Counted from the stretch's first letter, positions 25,032 through 32,634 are shown. The stretch is DNA of 40,723 nt from Candidatus Peregrinibacteria bacterium (GCA_016220175.1 JACRHZ010000030.1:1-40723), one strand, 5' to 3'. The notes: a model not told the origin generated them from the letters alone. Numbers and translations are program-made.

Positions 25032-25263
25032 TGGGGGAATCCTCTAGAAGCAGAAGCCCATCATATACAGAGGGCATCTGCGTTTGAGAGGTGCAACGGT
25101 TTCCCGTGTCTATCACGAGAACAATGCACCTCAGGAGCTTTTATCCATTTTCGTTTTATAATCTTGTAAATGGCTAAAAACTGCTGAGGACATTATTCCA
25201 TGTGATTATTTCTCAAACACAGATGTCTCTATACTTCCAATGGTTTTAATGACCATATTTAGG
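25032..25263 (-). ncRNA. Structured leader of the 40-residue gene (or small RNA)
   Basis: Reading the minus strand from the predicted start, four hairpins follow one another: CTTCC/GGAAG with inner ATGGT/ACCAT; CCATTT/AAAATGG; GAGGTGCA/TGCACCTC (about 25090-25135) with inner CTCGTG/CACGGG; and GCCC/GGGC just before the start codon. Nothing else codes in these 232 bases. It could be a cis-regulatory leader or an independent small RNA. I saw no RNase P, tmRNA, SRP or 6S signature. Confidence 0.45.
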
Positions 25264-25269
25264 AAGCGC

Positions 25270-25314
25270 ATTATATATTTAAAATAAAAAATGTCAAGTA
25301 ATTATTATTACTTG
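25270..25314 (-). promoter_or_regulatory. Consensus promoter overlapped by an inverted-repeat operator
   Basis: On the minus strand TTGACA (25297-25292), a 16-base spacer and TATAAT (25275-25270) form a full-consensus promoter. The perfect inverted repeat CAAGTAAT-aata-ATTACTTG (25314-25295) overlaps the first bases of the -35 box, the position of a repressor site. The pilin gene ends 30 bases away at 25344. Confidence 0.7.
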
Positions 25315-25343
25315 TTAATTTTTTTAAAGTATCTCACTTCTCC

Positions 25344-25748
25344 TTAAAACCCTCCCACTTCCTGCCAACTTCTGATGGTCATTGCAGGAGAGACTTCTGC
25401 GATATCAATTTCTATTTTTCGCACCACGTCATCAGCAGTTCCAATCACTTGAATAGTTCGATCTTCATTTCCATCTCCCAAAACGGGAAGTATTTCACAC
25501 GAATCTCCACCAATAGGAAGAATTGTGTTTCCTGCATAATTCACATCTTCAGAGAGCTCCCAAAGTGCTGTTTCTGCACAAGCATCTGCAAGAGCTTTTG
25601 CCTTTGCTGATTTTTGTATCACCATACTCGTATCATTTGCCGTAACCGCCAAGGAAAGTACCGTTGACGCAATCGCGCCCGCGATAATCGCGCTGATAAC
25701 TGCGCTGATGACGACGATGTAGCCGGAAGGAGAGGAAGAGGAGGTCAT
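25344..25748 (-). CDS. PilX-like minor pilin-type protein
   Basis: This 134-residue protein has an N-terminal hydrophobic helix (about residues 9-35, Ile/Ala-rich) and then 'MVIQKSAKAKALADACAETA', the PilX_N-like pattern of residues after the helix. There are two Cys (in 'ADACAE' and 'GDSCEI') that may form a disulfide. It lacks the classical GFTLIE cleavage site. Position as the last gene of the pseudopilin cluster supports the call. It is separated from the PilW-like gene by a repeat-filled 135-base gap. Confidence 0.65.
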   Translation of the reverse strand: MTSSSSPSGYIVVISAVISAIIAGAIASTVLSLAVTANDTSMVIQKSAKAKALADACAETALWELSEDVNYAGNTILPIGGDSCEILPVLGDGNEDRTIQVIGTADDVVRKIEIDIAEVSPAMTIRSWQEVGGF

Positions 25749-25763
25749 GGGCAGGGAGGAGGA

Positions 25764-25820
25764 AGTAGGAATAAGGAAGTAGGAATTAGGAATTAGGGAT
25801 TAGGGATTGGGGATTGTGGA
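25764..25820. repeat. GGAATTAGG-type repeat drifting into TTAGGG units
   Basis: GGAAGTAGGAATAAGG units change into TTAGGGATTAGGGATTGGGG on the plus strand. The end has four G-tracts close together. It lies between two pilin-type genes. Confidence 0.75.
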
Positions 25821-25850
25821 TAAATGATTTTTATAAGTTCTTTATCTTTT

Positions 25851-25883
25851 GCTGATTACTGACAGCTGTCAGCTGACCGCCTA
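25851..25883. repeat. Palindrome-bearing repeat at the PilW-like stop
   Basis: CTGACAGCTGTCAG (25859-25872) is a perfect 14-bp palindrome. The element reads TAGGCGG... on the minus strand directly after the gene's own TAG. A related TAGGCGG...GTCAG...TCAGCA element follows gyrB at about 33465-33492. Confidence 0.65.
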
Positions 25884-26402
25884 CTACGGAGTTCTGACGT
25901 TTACGGAAGTTTCAAAATTTTTCGAGTAACTCAGTTCCGGATTTCCGGAAGTATTGATGTATGACAGCGTAAAACTCGCGCGGATTACTCCGGGAGTACT
26001 CAGTCGTGAAACATTTGCAAAATTCAAATTTGATGCTTCTACTTTTGAAGATGTCAAAATACTGACGGTGGGTGGAGCTCCTTCGCTGAGTACAATGCCA
26101 CCATTCGCAATCGAAAATAAAGTGGGATCATTGGCTGCAGTAAAATCATCCAAAAAAAGAGTGGCATTTTCAGCTCCCAAAATCGGAGTCGAAATTCCCT
26201 GTGCATTTCGTATTTCTTGCTCGATCAAATTCATGACATGCGTTCCTTGACTTTCCACCTCCGCAATAATTTGATTTTTCACGCGCGCATCGACGAGGAA
26301 AGAAAGGTAGGAAGACATTCCTATGAGAATTCCTCCCACAAGAAAGAGAGAAACAAGAACCTCGATAAGAGTAAAACCGGCAGTTTCACGGCGGATTTTC
26401 AT
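25884..26402 (-). CDS. PilW-like type IV prepilin
   Basis: This 172-residue protein has a classical prepilin signal: a short basic leader (MKIRRETA), the cleavage site G|FTLIE with Glu at +5, and a hydrophobic helix (about 9-30). The remaining domain is beta-rich ('AENATLFLDDFTAANDPTLF', 'VRASFTLSY'-type strands). It should be processed by a PilD-type peptidase and built into a type IV pilus or secretion pseudopilus. It starts six bases after the stop of the pilin-propeller gene, so they are co-translated. No assembly ATPase or platform gene lies in the window. Confidence 0.85.
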   Translation of the reverse strand: MKIRRETAGFTLIEVLVSLFLVGGILIGMSSYLSFLVDARVKNQIIAEVESQGTHVMNLIEQEIRNAQGISTPILGAENATLFLDDFTAANDPTLFSIANGGIVLSEGAPPTVSILTSSKVEASNLNFANVSRLSTPGVIRASFTLSYINTSGNPELSYSKNFETSVNVRTP

Positions 26403-26407
26403 AAACT

Positions 26408-27865
26408 TTAGATAGGCTTAATAACGGTAAATTCTCTCAATGCATGATTTGTGGCGGCAAATACGCGATTTTTAAAAGGATGATACGCTACCCCACTCAC
26501 TCCTTGAGGAAGATTCATGATCCCAAAAAGAAATGGATTTACTGGATTCGTAATATCCACCACCTGAAATTCATTATTATTCAGACTTGTTGCCAAGAAT
26601 GCGAATGTATTGTTATTTCCAAGAGCAATATCTTCTATGCTACTTTGCGCATTAAAAGCGCTTTTCCAAACAGGGAGTACTGGATTAGAAATATCGAGAA
26701 TTTCCAATTTTCCTCCTGCTCTTCCAAGAAGAAGATTGTCCCCAAATCCGGCGATGGTGAGACCATCATTATTTCCTGCCAAGTTGATTGCATTTACCAA
26801 ATACACCGGCGCTGCTGGATGAGAAATATCGACAACTTTTACTTCATTTGCATCGTCATAAGATGAAACATAAGCATAGTTTCCGATGACAACCACTTCT
26901 GAGTTTGCGCCATTTCCGAGGTCAGCAGATCCTAACTCTACTGGATGGGTTGGATCGGCAACGCTGATAATAAAAAATTCCTTTTCTACTCCGTCTTGAT
27001 TCCGCACCAAATACACAAGCGGACCAAAGGCAAATACTCCAAGTCCGTCAGCGGCTCCAGGGGCGTTGAAAGTTCCTACCACTTTTGGGACAACAGGATC
27101 TATCGGTTCCGAAATATCAATCACTTGGAGTTCGAAATTATCAAGATTGGATGTGACAAATACGTAATTTCCGGAAATAGCGATATTATTTACCCCTCCA
27201 AGAAGATTTGAAAGATGTGCTCCTACAGGAGCATCGGGGTTGGAAACATTTATAATAATAAAATCAGGATTCGCATTTCTCCTCACCATATAGGCATAAT
27301 TCCCCTGAGTTTGAATTTTCCATCCATCCTCAACTCCGTCATAGTCGATGGATACACCCGGCTTAGGAACTTTCCAATTATCGGGATCAATCGGAGGAAA
27401 GGTATCGTGCCTCCAATTCGAGAGATAGGTATCTAATGAAAGTGTTTTAATGTTTCCATGCGTTTCTTCCCATGTTACTTTTGAAGTTACTTGTTTTGTG
27501 TCGTCTGAAAGTGGAAGAACTTTTATTTCACGCGTAAAAATATCCGTTATATCGGATACTCCAGCAAACGACCAACTCCCAGCATTTATGGTAAGACCAT
27601 GCGTTCCATCTTCCAAATTAAAAAAATTCTCATCCCGAATATTTCGCAGGGCTTCTGTGCCTTCTTCCGCGATAAGAGTTGCCCTTGTCTTCATGCCAGA
27701 GGCAGAAATGCTTTTTTTCCCGAATGAAATCGGATCGATAAAAGCAGTAATGACGATTCCAAAAATCACAATCCCGAGGAGTACTTCCAAAAAAATAAGC
27801 CCCTCTACCTTACGAATGGATCGAGCCTTTTGCGCCGATGGTGATGATGTGGGTTTCATTTTCAT
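26408..27865 (-). CDS. Prepilin fused to a seven-bladed LVIVD beta-propeller
   Basis: The protein is 485 residues from ATG 27865 (ATG 27859 and TTG 27874 are alternatives). The leader is about 20 residues. The cleavage site is atypical, EG|LIFLE, but keeps Gly at -1 and Glu at +5, followed by a hydrophobic helix and a pilin-like domain to about residue 135. From about 165 to the end come seven repeats of about 42 residues, each with 'Y-x-Y/V-V...L-x-V/I-I-D-I-S-x-P-x-x-P'; examples are 'FELQVIDISEPIDPVVPKVV' and 'EVKVVDISHPAAPVYL'. They match LVIVD repeats and make a seven-bladed propeller. It may display a binding head on a pilus tip. Confidence 0.85.
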   Translation of the reverse strand: MKMKPTSSPSAQKARSIRKVEGLIFLEVLLGIVIFGIVITAFIDPISFGKKSISASGMKTRATLIAEEGTEALRNIRDENFFNLEDGTHGLTINAGSWSFAGVSDITDIFTREIKVLPLSDDTKQVTSKVTWEETHGNIKTLSLDTYLSNWRHDTFPPIDPDNWKVPKPGVSIDYDGVEDGWKIQTQGNYAYMVRRNANPDFIIINVSNPDAPVGAHLSNLLGGVNNIAISGNYVFVTSNLDNFELQVIDISEPIDPVVPKVVGTFNAPGAADGLGVFAFGPLVYLVRNQDGVEKEFFIISVADPTHPVELGSADLGNGANSEVVVIGNYAYVSSYDDANEVKVVDISHPAAPVYLVNAINLAGNNDGLTIAGFGDNLLLGRAGGKLEILDISNPVLPVWKSAFNAQSSIEDIALGNNNTFAFLATSLNNNEFQVVDITNPVNPFLFGIMNLPQGVSGVAYHPFKNRVFAATNHALREFTVIKPI

Positions 27866-28247
27866 TCGAAACAAACGTAAGAATTCCTGTAGCGTTCGGC
27901 AAGCCAGAAAATTCGGAAAATGTTACTTCGAGAACACCTTGAGGAGTAATATCTGAAGAAAGCTCAGAGACTTCATCAAAGCTCGCATCTCTCGTCTCAA
28001 AATCATTTCCTTTATAAATGGTCACTTTTCCCGGTTCTACTCTTATACTCCAATCGGAATCTTCTCTCGAAGCCTCAGCCAGTATTTGGGCACGTCTCAT
28101 GTTTTGTGCCACAACATTTGCCGCAAGTTCGAGATTGTTTCTTACCCGGATCATACTGTAGAGCGGTGATGCCATAAGGCTAATGATCGCAATAACAGTG
28201 ATAGAAATGAGCACTTCTACGAGCGTGAATGCGGGGGATTTTTTCAT
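27810..28247 (-). CDS. GspH/FimT-type pseudopilin
   Basis: From ATG 28247 (145 residues) the leader MKKSPA precedes the cleavage site A|FTLVE (Ala instead of Gly at -1, Glu at +5) and a hydrophobic helix. 'NNLELAANVVAQNMRRAQIL' is typical of the GspH/FimT family, followed by a beta-domain. I chose this start because codons further upstream run through the palindrome at 28301. The 3' end overlaps the pilin-propeller gene by about 56 bases in another frame. It is the first pilin gene of the cluster, 80 bases after the TrmB-like regulator. Confidence 0.85.
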   Translation of the reverse strand: MKKSPAFTLVEVLISITVIAIISLMASPLYSMIRVRNNLELAANVVAQNMRRAQILAEASREDSDWSIRVEPGKVTIYKGNDFETRDASFDEVSELSSDITPQGVLEVTFSEFSGLPNATGILTFVSNENETHIITIGAKGSIHS

Positions 28248-28300
28248 GCTTTTAGAGTATCGATATTGAGAAAGAAAATCCAATAAATAGATTTTTTTCG

Positions 28301-28328
28301 GAAGGCGACACGGCGCCGTGTCGCCTTC
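28301..28328. repeat. GAAGGCGAC palindrome, copy 1
   Basis: This is a perfect 28-bp palindrome with arms GAAGGCGACACGGC/GCCGTGTCGCCTTC. Its last two bases are part of the TrmB-like stop codon (TGA, 28329-28327). A second copy with one mismatch ends aroC in the same way (35539-35566). Confidence 0.92.
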
Positions 28329-29082
28329 ACTGCGCCACAAACGCTGTCGCCCCAAGCCACGCGAGATCAAAAATTGCCTTCATCGTTCTCGCGAGAGTTG
28401 GACTCTCGACAATGAGTCCCAAAAGTTCTTCTTTCTTGAGAGAAACGATTCCCACGGAATTTCCAAAAATAAGAATTTCATTTTCAAAAAGGAATTGATT
28501 TTTATTCACGAGGAGAATTTCAAAAAGATTCGGATCAAATTTTTTTGGGAGAAATTTTTTCAGAATATGCACATTTCCAATTGTATTTGGCGAAAGATAT
28601 CTCGTTTTAATTTTCTTCGAGAGTTTTGTGTGGAGATATTCTTTAAAAAAATCAGGGAAAAAAGTGAGCACCGTCTGGAGATTGCTGTACCCAAGGATTT
28701 CACCTTTTGCATTTAGTGACTCCGTAAACACTTTTTCCACGCCACTTCGTCCTTCATAAAATCTGATTTTCGGTTGAAAAGCGAGAATGCTTTTTAAGGA
28801 AAGAAGTTCAGGAATGAGATTTTTCGCGGTTTCAAGGTTCTCCTTCGCGAGGTGAAAAATTTGTTCTGGTGGTTCTGGTGCAAAGCACTTTGTCCCATTC
28901 TTATTGTACTGACTCATGAGGCGTTTTTTCAGAAGATTTTCAATAGTGTAATAGCATCCAACTCGATGTACTTCGGCTTTTTTTGCGATCACGGAAACAG
29001 GACCACCGTTTATTTCAAGCGCCGCAAGGTAGACTTTTGCTTCTTCAGCAGTGAGGCCGAGGCGTTGAAGGTCAGAAAGCAA
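28327..29082 (-). CDS. TrmB-family transcriptional regulator
   Basis: This 251-residue protein begins with the TrmB winged helix-turn-helix ('LGLTAEEAKVYLAALEINGG', 'VSVIAKKAEVHRVGCYYTIE'). A helical linker follows ('EQIFHLAKENLETAKNLIPE') and then an effector-type domain ('PKIRFYEGRSGVEKVFTESL', 'LGYSNLQTVL'). TrmB proteins are common in archaea and in CPR bacteria and often respond to sugars. It is encoded just upstream of the four pilin genes on the same strand and may regulate them; this is inference from position. The stop codon is supplied by the palindrome at 28301-28328. Confidence 0.85.
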   Translation of the reverse strand: MLSDLQRLGLTAEEAKVYLAALEINGGPVSVIAKKAEVHRVGCYYTIENLLKKRLMSQYNKNGTKCFAPEPPEQIFHLAKENLETAKNLIPELLSLKSILAFQPKIRFYEGRSGVEKVFTESLNAKGEILGYSNLQTVLTFFPDFFKEYLHTKLSKKIKTRYLSPNTIGNVHILKKFLPKKFDPNLFEILLVNKNQFLFENEILIFGNSVGIVSLKKEELLGLIVESPTLARTMKAIFDLAWLGATAFVAQ

Positions 29083-29089
29083 AGGAGGA

Positions 29090-29117
29090 ATAAAGAATAA
29101 GGAATCAGGAATTAGGG
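29090..29117. repeat. GGAATCAGGAATTAGGGG-type repeat
   Basis: A short copy of the GGAATNAGG repeat lies between the divergent TrmB-like and Cys-rich genes. The perfect palindrome TTGTAGAA-TTTT-TTCTACAA (29164-29183) follows about 50 bases later. Confidence 0.65.
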
Positions 29118-29308
29118 GAAAATATTTTAGAAGGCTACGATCCCATCGTCGCCCATCTTCGTGTTGTAGAATTTTTTCTACAAGAAATTACATGAATTTT
29201 ATCGCAAAATCAAGCCATTTTATAAGTTCCGGGTATTTCGAGGTATTGACAAAGGCGATGTGGCGTGGAAGCATTATTCAATTACGAATTCCAAATTACG
29301 AATTACGA

Positions 29309-30997
29309 ATGCAAAAAATCTGTGTTCATTGTTCGGCTTCATTCGAGATCACATCTGATGATTTGAAATTTTATGACAAAATTTCCCCAATTTTTGGAGG
29401 AAAGAAATATGGAATTCCGCCACCAACACATTGTCCCGATTGTCGAAGGCAAAGAAAATTTTCTTGGAGAAATGAACGGAATTTGTATCATCGAAAATGT
29501 GATCTCACAAAAAAGCAGATTATTTCGATGTATTCTTCGGATAAACCATACAAGGTATACGATCAGAGTGAATGGTGGAGTGACCGCTACGACCCATATC
29601 TTTATGGAAAAAGCTTTGATTTCTCCAGAACATTTTTTGAACAGTTCCGAGAGCTTTTTGATAACGTGCCTCGAATAAATTTAAACAATAAAAATCCTGA
29701 AAATAGTGAATATTGCAACTTTGCTGTGGACAACAAGAATTGTTATCTCCTTTTTGCTTCTGGGTGGAATGAAGATTCGTTTTGTTCAAATAGAGTTCTC
29801 AATGTAAAAAATGTTTGTGACTCATCAAGTGTAACCTATTCAGAACTGTGTTATGAAGCCATAGATTCTCATAATTGTTATAACTGTGGATGGATTCAAG
29901 ACTGTTCTCATTCATCTGACTGTTTTTTTGGATATGACTTAAAATCATGTCAACATTGCTTTGCATGTTATAGCTTGAATAATGCAAAGTACTGCATTGG
30001 AAACAAACAATTCTCAAAAGAAGAATATTTCGAAAAAATACGGTCACTAAAAAAAGATTTAAGAAATATCCACATTAGTTTTCAGAAAAAATTAAAGAAT
30101 GCAATTCGGAAATATGCAAATCTGATAAATATTGAAAATTGTTCGGGAGACAATATTTCACATTCAAAAAATTCCCATTTTTGCTTTGAGGTAAAAAATC
30201 TTGAGGATTCAAAATTTATATCTGATGGGACGGAGCTCAAAAATTGTTATGACACCAATAACGATGACCACTCAGAACTTGATTATGAAACAATAGGAGC
30301 TGATACCAATTATCATCAGTGTTTTTCCGATATTTGCTGGTTTAATTCCAATATTTTTTATTGCAGTTTGTGTTTTAATTCCAAAAATCTTTTTGGATGT
30401 GTCGGAATGAAAAAATCTGAATATTGTATTCTCAATAAGCAATATTCAAAAGAAGAATACGAAAAACTCGTTCCAAAAATTATAGAGTATATGATGAAGG
30501 ACGGAGACCCTTCGACGGGCTCAGGGTCGCTTCGCGAATGGGGCGAATTTTTTCCTGCGAGTGTTTCACCATTTGGGTACAACGAATCTGTTGCTCAGGA
30601 ATATTTTCCACTTTCGAAAGAAGAAGTGTTTGCGAAAAGTTGGAATTGGCATGAAGAAGAAAAGTCAGGAGAGAATTATTTGGGACCAAGAGTGGAAATT
30701 CCAGAAAACATCAAAGATGTAAGAGATGACATTTGCGAAAAAATCCTCATTTGCGAGGTAACCGGAAAACCGTACAAAATTATTCCGCAGGAACTGAAAT
30801 TCTACAAAGAAATGGGAATTCCAATTCCTCGAAAATGTCCTGATCAAAGGCATAAAGAGCGAATGGCGCTCAGAAATCCGAGAAAACTCTGGGAGAGAAG
30901 TTGTATGAAGTGCAAAAAAGAGATAAAGACAAGTTACGCGCCAGAAAGACCGGAGATTGTGTACTGTGAATCTTGTTATTTAAGAGAAGTCTATTGA
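29309..30997 (+). CDS. Cys-rich zinc-ribbon repeat protein (CPR family), unknown
   Basis: From ATG 29309 (562 residues) the protein starts with a zinc-binding module: 'ICVHCSASF', then 'HCPDCRRQRKFSWRNERNLY' and 'HRKCDLTKKQIISMY'. A related module ends the protein ('ICEVTGKPYKIIPQELKFYK', 'KCPDQRHKERMALRN', 'CMKCKKEI', 'YCESCY'). Between them lies a repetitive middle with units like 'NKNCYLL', 'SHNCYNC', 'LKNCYD' about every 20 residues, possibly a solenoid. Each half of the middle ends with 'YCI.NKQ.SKEEYEKL'. The same family is widespread in CPR genomes without known function. No signal peptide. Upstream codons run through an ATTACGAATT repeat and are not counted. Confidence 0.7.
   Translation: MQKICVHCSASFEITSDDLKFYDKISPIFGGKKYGIPPPTHCPDCRRQRKFSWRNERNLYHRKCDLTKKQIISMYSSDKPYKVYDQSEWWSDRYDPYLYGKSFDFSRTFFEQFRELFDNVPRINLNNKNPENSEYCNFAVDNKNCYLLFASGWNEDSFCSNRVLNVKNVCDSSSVTYSELCYEAIDSHNCYNCGWIQDCSHSSDCFFGYDLKSCQHCFACYSLNNAKYCIGNKQFSKEEYFEKIRSLKKDLRNIHISFQKKLKNAIRKYANLINIENCSGDNISHSKNSHFCFEVKNLEDSKFISDGTELKNCYDTNNDDHSELDYETIGADTNYHQCFSDICWFNSNIFYCSLCFNSKNLFGCVGMKKSEYCILNKQYSKEEYEKLVPKIIEYMMKDGDPSTGSGSLREWGEFFPASVSPFGYNESVAQEYFPLSKEEVFAKSWNWHEEEKSGENYLGPRVEIPENIKDVRDDICEKILICEVTGKPYKIIPQELKFYKEMGIPIPRKCPDQRHKERMALRNPRKLWERSCMKCKKEIKTSYAPERPEIVYCESCYLREVY
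30507..30527. repeat. Palindromic repeat inside the Cys-rich gene
   Basis: ACCCT...AGGGT around CGACGGGCTC is the TTCGACGGGCTCAGGGT element that occurs between genes in many CPR genomes. Here it lies in frame and adds residues DPSTGSGS to the protein near residue 402. A related CCCTGAGCGAGTCC element is at 31043-31070. Confidence 0.75.
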
Positions 30998-31052
30998 AAA
31001 AAACTATTGTAAATTATTGGGGAATTCAAAATACAAGATTCACCCTGAGCGA

Positions 31053-31070
31053 GTCCCGACTTGTCGGGAC
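31053..31070. repeat. Perfect inverted repeat GTCCCGAC-tt-GTCGGGAC
   Basis: This 18-bp palindrome, flanked by CCCTGAGCGA and GAGTCGAATGGG, is an intergenic repeat of the same wider family as the in-frame one at 30507. Confidence 0.85.
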
Positions 31071-31089
31071 GAGTCGAATGGGCGAGGGG

Positions 31090-31113
31090 TGTTATCTCAA
31101 AGAGGTCTATTAA
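31090..31113 (+). pseudogene. C-terminal remnant of a second Cys-rich paralogue
   Basis: Codons CYLKEVY-stop match the end of the intact gene 100 bases upstream (CYLREVY-stop), with differences at the nucleotide level. The preceding bases are repeat DNA, so only the tail of the copy survives. Confidence 0.6.
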
Positions 31114-31118
31114 AAACC

Positions 31119-31146
31119 GTAGAGACAAGGCATGCCTTGTCTCTAC
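31119..31146. repeat. GTAGAGAC-type palindrome, copy 2
   Basis: This is a perfect 28-bp palindrome with arms GTAGAGACAAGGCA/TGCCTTGTCTCTAC. It lies between the two Cys-rich remnants, six bases after the first. Copy 1 is at the hflX stop. Confidence 0.92.
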
Positions 31147-31166
31147 AAAAGCCTCATTTTTTATCT

Positions 31167-31211
31167 ATGCAAAAAACCTGCGCCAATTGTTCGGCTTCAT
31201 TTTTCGCTTGA
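31167..31211 (+). pseudogene. N-terminal remnant of a third Cys-rich paralogue
   Basis: MQKTCANCSASFFA-stop matches the start of the intact gene (MQKICVHCSASFEI). The nucleotide similarity runs from the ATG to the TTCGGCTTCATT block. A stop follows at once and the sugar-transferase gene begins 40 bases later. Confidence 0.7.
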
Positions 31212-31251
31212 AATCCAGTATCATCACTTCGTTTTTTCCGAAGAAAAATTC

Positions 31252-32634
31252 ATGAAAAAAGGAGACATTGCCATTCTACTTTTTCGCGTACCGCTTGATT
31301 TCGCGAGTGTTTCGGTGGCGTGGATTCTGGCCTATTTTTTAAGACCACTGACAGATCTCCTTCCATGGGTGCAATTTAATTTTGCAGCCGGAGATTTGCC
31401 CCTCTGGTCATTTTTTTTCCCATTTCTTGTTACTACCGCTTTCGCATTTGTTTTTCTCCTCTTTTTTCTCGGGTATTATCGATTTGATGAAAATTTTGAA
31501 CCCGTAAGAGAGATTTTTCGCCTTATTTTTGCGACATTTCTTTGGGGAATGCTCATTGTTGCCTGGTATGCGCTCTTTCGCCACGAACTTATTTTTTCTC
31601 GGGTCATGCTCTTTCAGGCAATGATATTTTCTGTTCTTTTTACTTTTTTTTCTCGAACTTTCTTGAGATGGCTTCAGATGATCTTTTGGAAAGCCGGAAA
31701 AAATCACAAAAAAATAATTCTTTTTGGCAATTCTCAGAGTGTCGCCACCATAAAATCTATTCTGCAAAAATTTCCGCAATTTGAAATTGTGGAGGAATTT
31801 TCAGAAAAAGAAATTCACGAACTTTCAAAAGGTCATTATGAAGCGGATGAACTCTGGAGATGTGAACCAAAAACTTCTGAAAACACTGCGCGAATATTGC
31901 AAGAAATATGTACAGAAAAACATCTCTTTTTTCGATTTGTTCCACAGGAAAATAACATGGCGTTTGCGCGCCTTGAAATTTCACTTTTTGGAAAAACGCC
32001 TCTTATTCTTGCGGTTCCTGCTCTGCCAAGAGTAGGGGACAGAGTCGGAAAGAGGATTTTTGATATTCTGGCGTCTCTTATCTTGGTTCTGCTGCTCAGC
32101 CCTATATTTCTTCTCGTGTCATTTCTTATTTTTGTGACATCGCGCGGCCCAATTTTTTATAAGAGCAAAAGAATTGGAGCTTATGGAAAATCGTTTATCA
32201 TGTGGAAATTTCGGTCAATGTATCCGAATGCGGATAAATTTAAAAAGCATCTTTCTTCAAAAAATCATCGTGATGGTCCACTTTTTAAAGTAAAAAATGA
32301 TCCGCGCATTACTCCAATTGGACGTTTTCTTCGCCGAATTTCGTTTGACGAACTCCCCAATCTCATGAATGTTCTTCGAGGAGATATGTCACTTGTGGGA
32401 CCACGGCCTCATCTTCCTGAGGAAGTGGAAAAGTATGAGGTTTCGCACAAAAGAGTTCTCATGATGAAGCCTGGAGTAACAGGACTTTCTCAGATTTCAG
32501 GAAGGTCAGATCTTCCTTTTGCTGAAGAAATACGTCTTGATATTTACTACTTAGAAAATTGGAGTTTTTGGCTTGATATCAAAATTTTACTAAAGACAGT
32601 GCTCGTCGTTTTGTCGAGGAAAGGAGCAGATTGA
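31252..32634 (+). CDS. Undecaprenyl-phosphate sugar phosphotransferase (WbaP/CpsE type)
   Basis: From ATG 31252 (460 residues) the protein has four N-terminal membrane helices (about residues 8-30, 48-72, 90-112, 118-135). A nucleotide-binding-like middle follows ('[20 protein letters not shown]') and then the C-terminal bacterial sugar transferase domain: '[19 protein letters not shown]', '[20 protein letters not shown]', '[19 protein letters not shown]', '[12 protein letters not shown]'. It moves a sugar-1-phosphate from a nucleotide sugar to undecaprenyl phosphate, the first step of exopolysaccharide or glycan building. Which sugar is unknown. It ends directly against comF with no bases between stops. 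Confidence 0.92.
   Translation: MKKGDIAILLFRVPLDFASVSVAWILAYFLRPLTDLLPWVQFNFAAGDLPLWSFFFPFLVTTAFAFVFLLFFLGYYRFDENFEPVREIFRLIFATFLWGMLIVAWYALFRHELIFSRVMLFQAMIFSVLFTFFSRTFLRWLQMIFWKAGKNHKKIILFGNSQSVATIKSILQKFPQFEIVEEFSEKEIHELSKGHYEADELWRCEPKTSENTARILQEICTEKHLFFRFVPQENNMAFARLEISLFGKTPLILAVPALPRVGDRVGKRIFDILASLILVLLLSPIFLLVSFLIFVTSRGPIFYKSKRIGAYGKSFIMWKFRSMYPNADKFKKHLSSKNHRDGPLFKVKNDPRITPIGRFLRRISFDELPNLMNVLRGDMSLVGPRPHLPEEVEKYEVSHKRVLMMKPGVTGLSQISGRSDLPFAEEIRLDIYYLENWSFWLDIKILLKTVLVVLSRKGAD

Noticed and set aside
25032-25263. Known housekeeping RNA (RNase P, tmRNA, SRP or 6S RNA)
   Set aside because: None of the conserved core motifs of those RNAs could be found in the leader.
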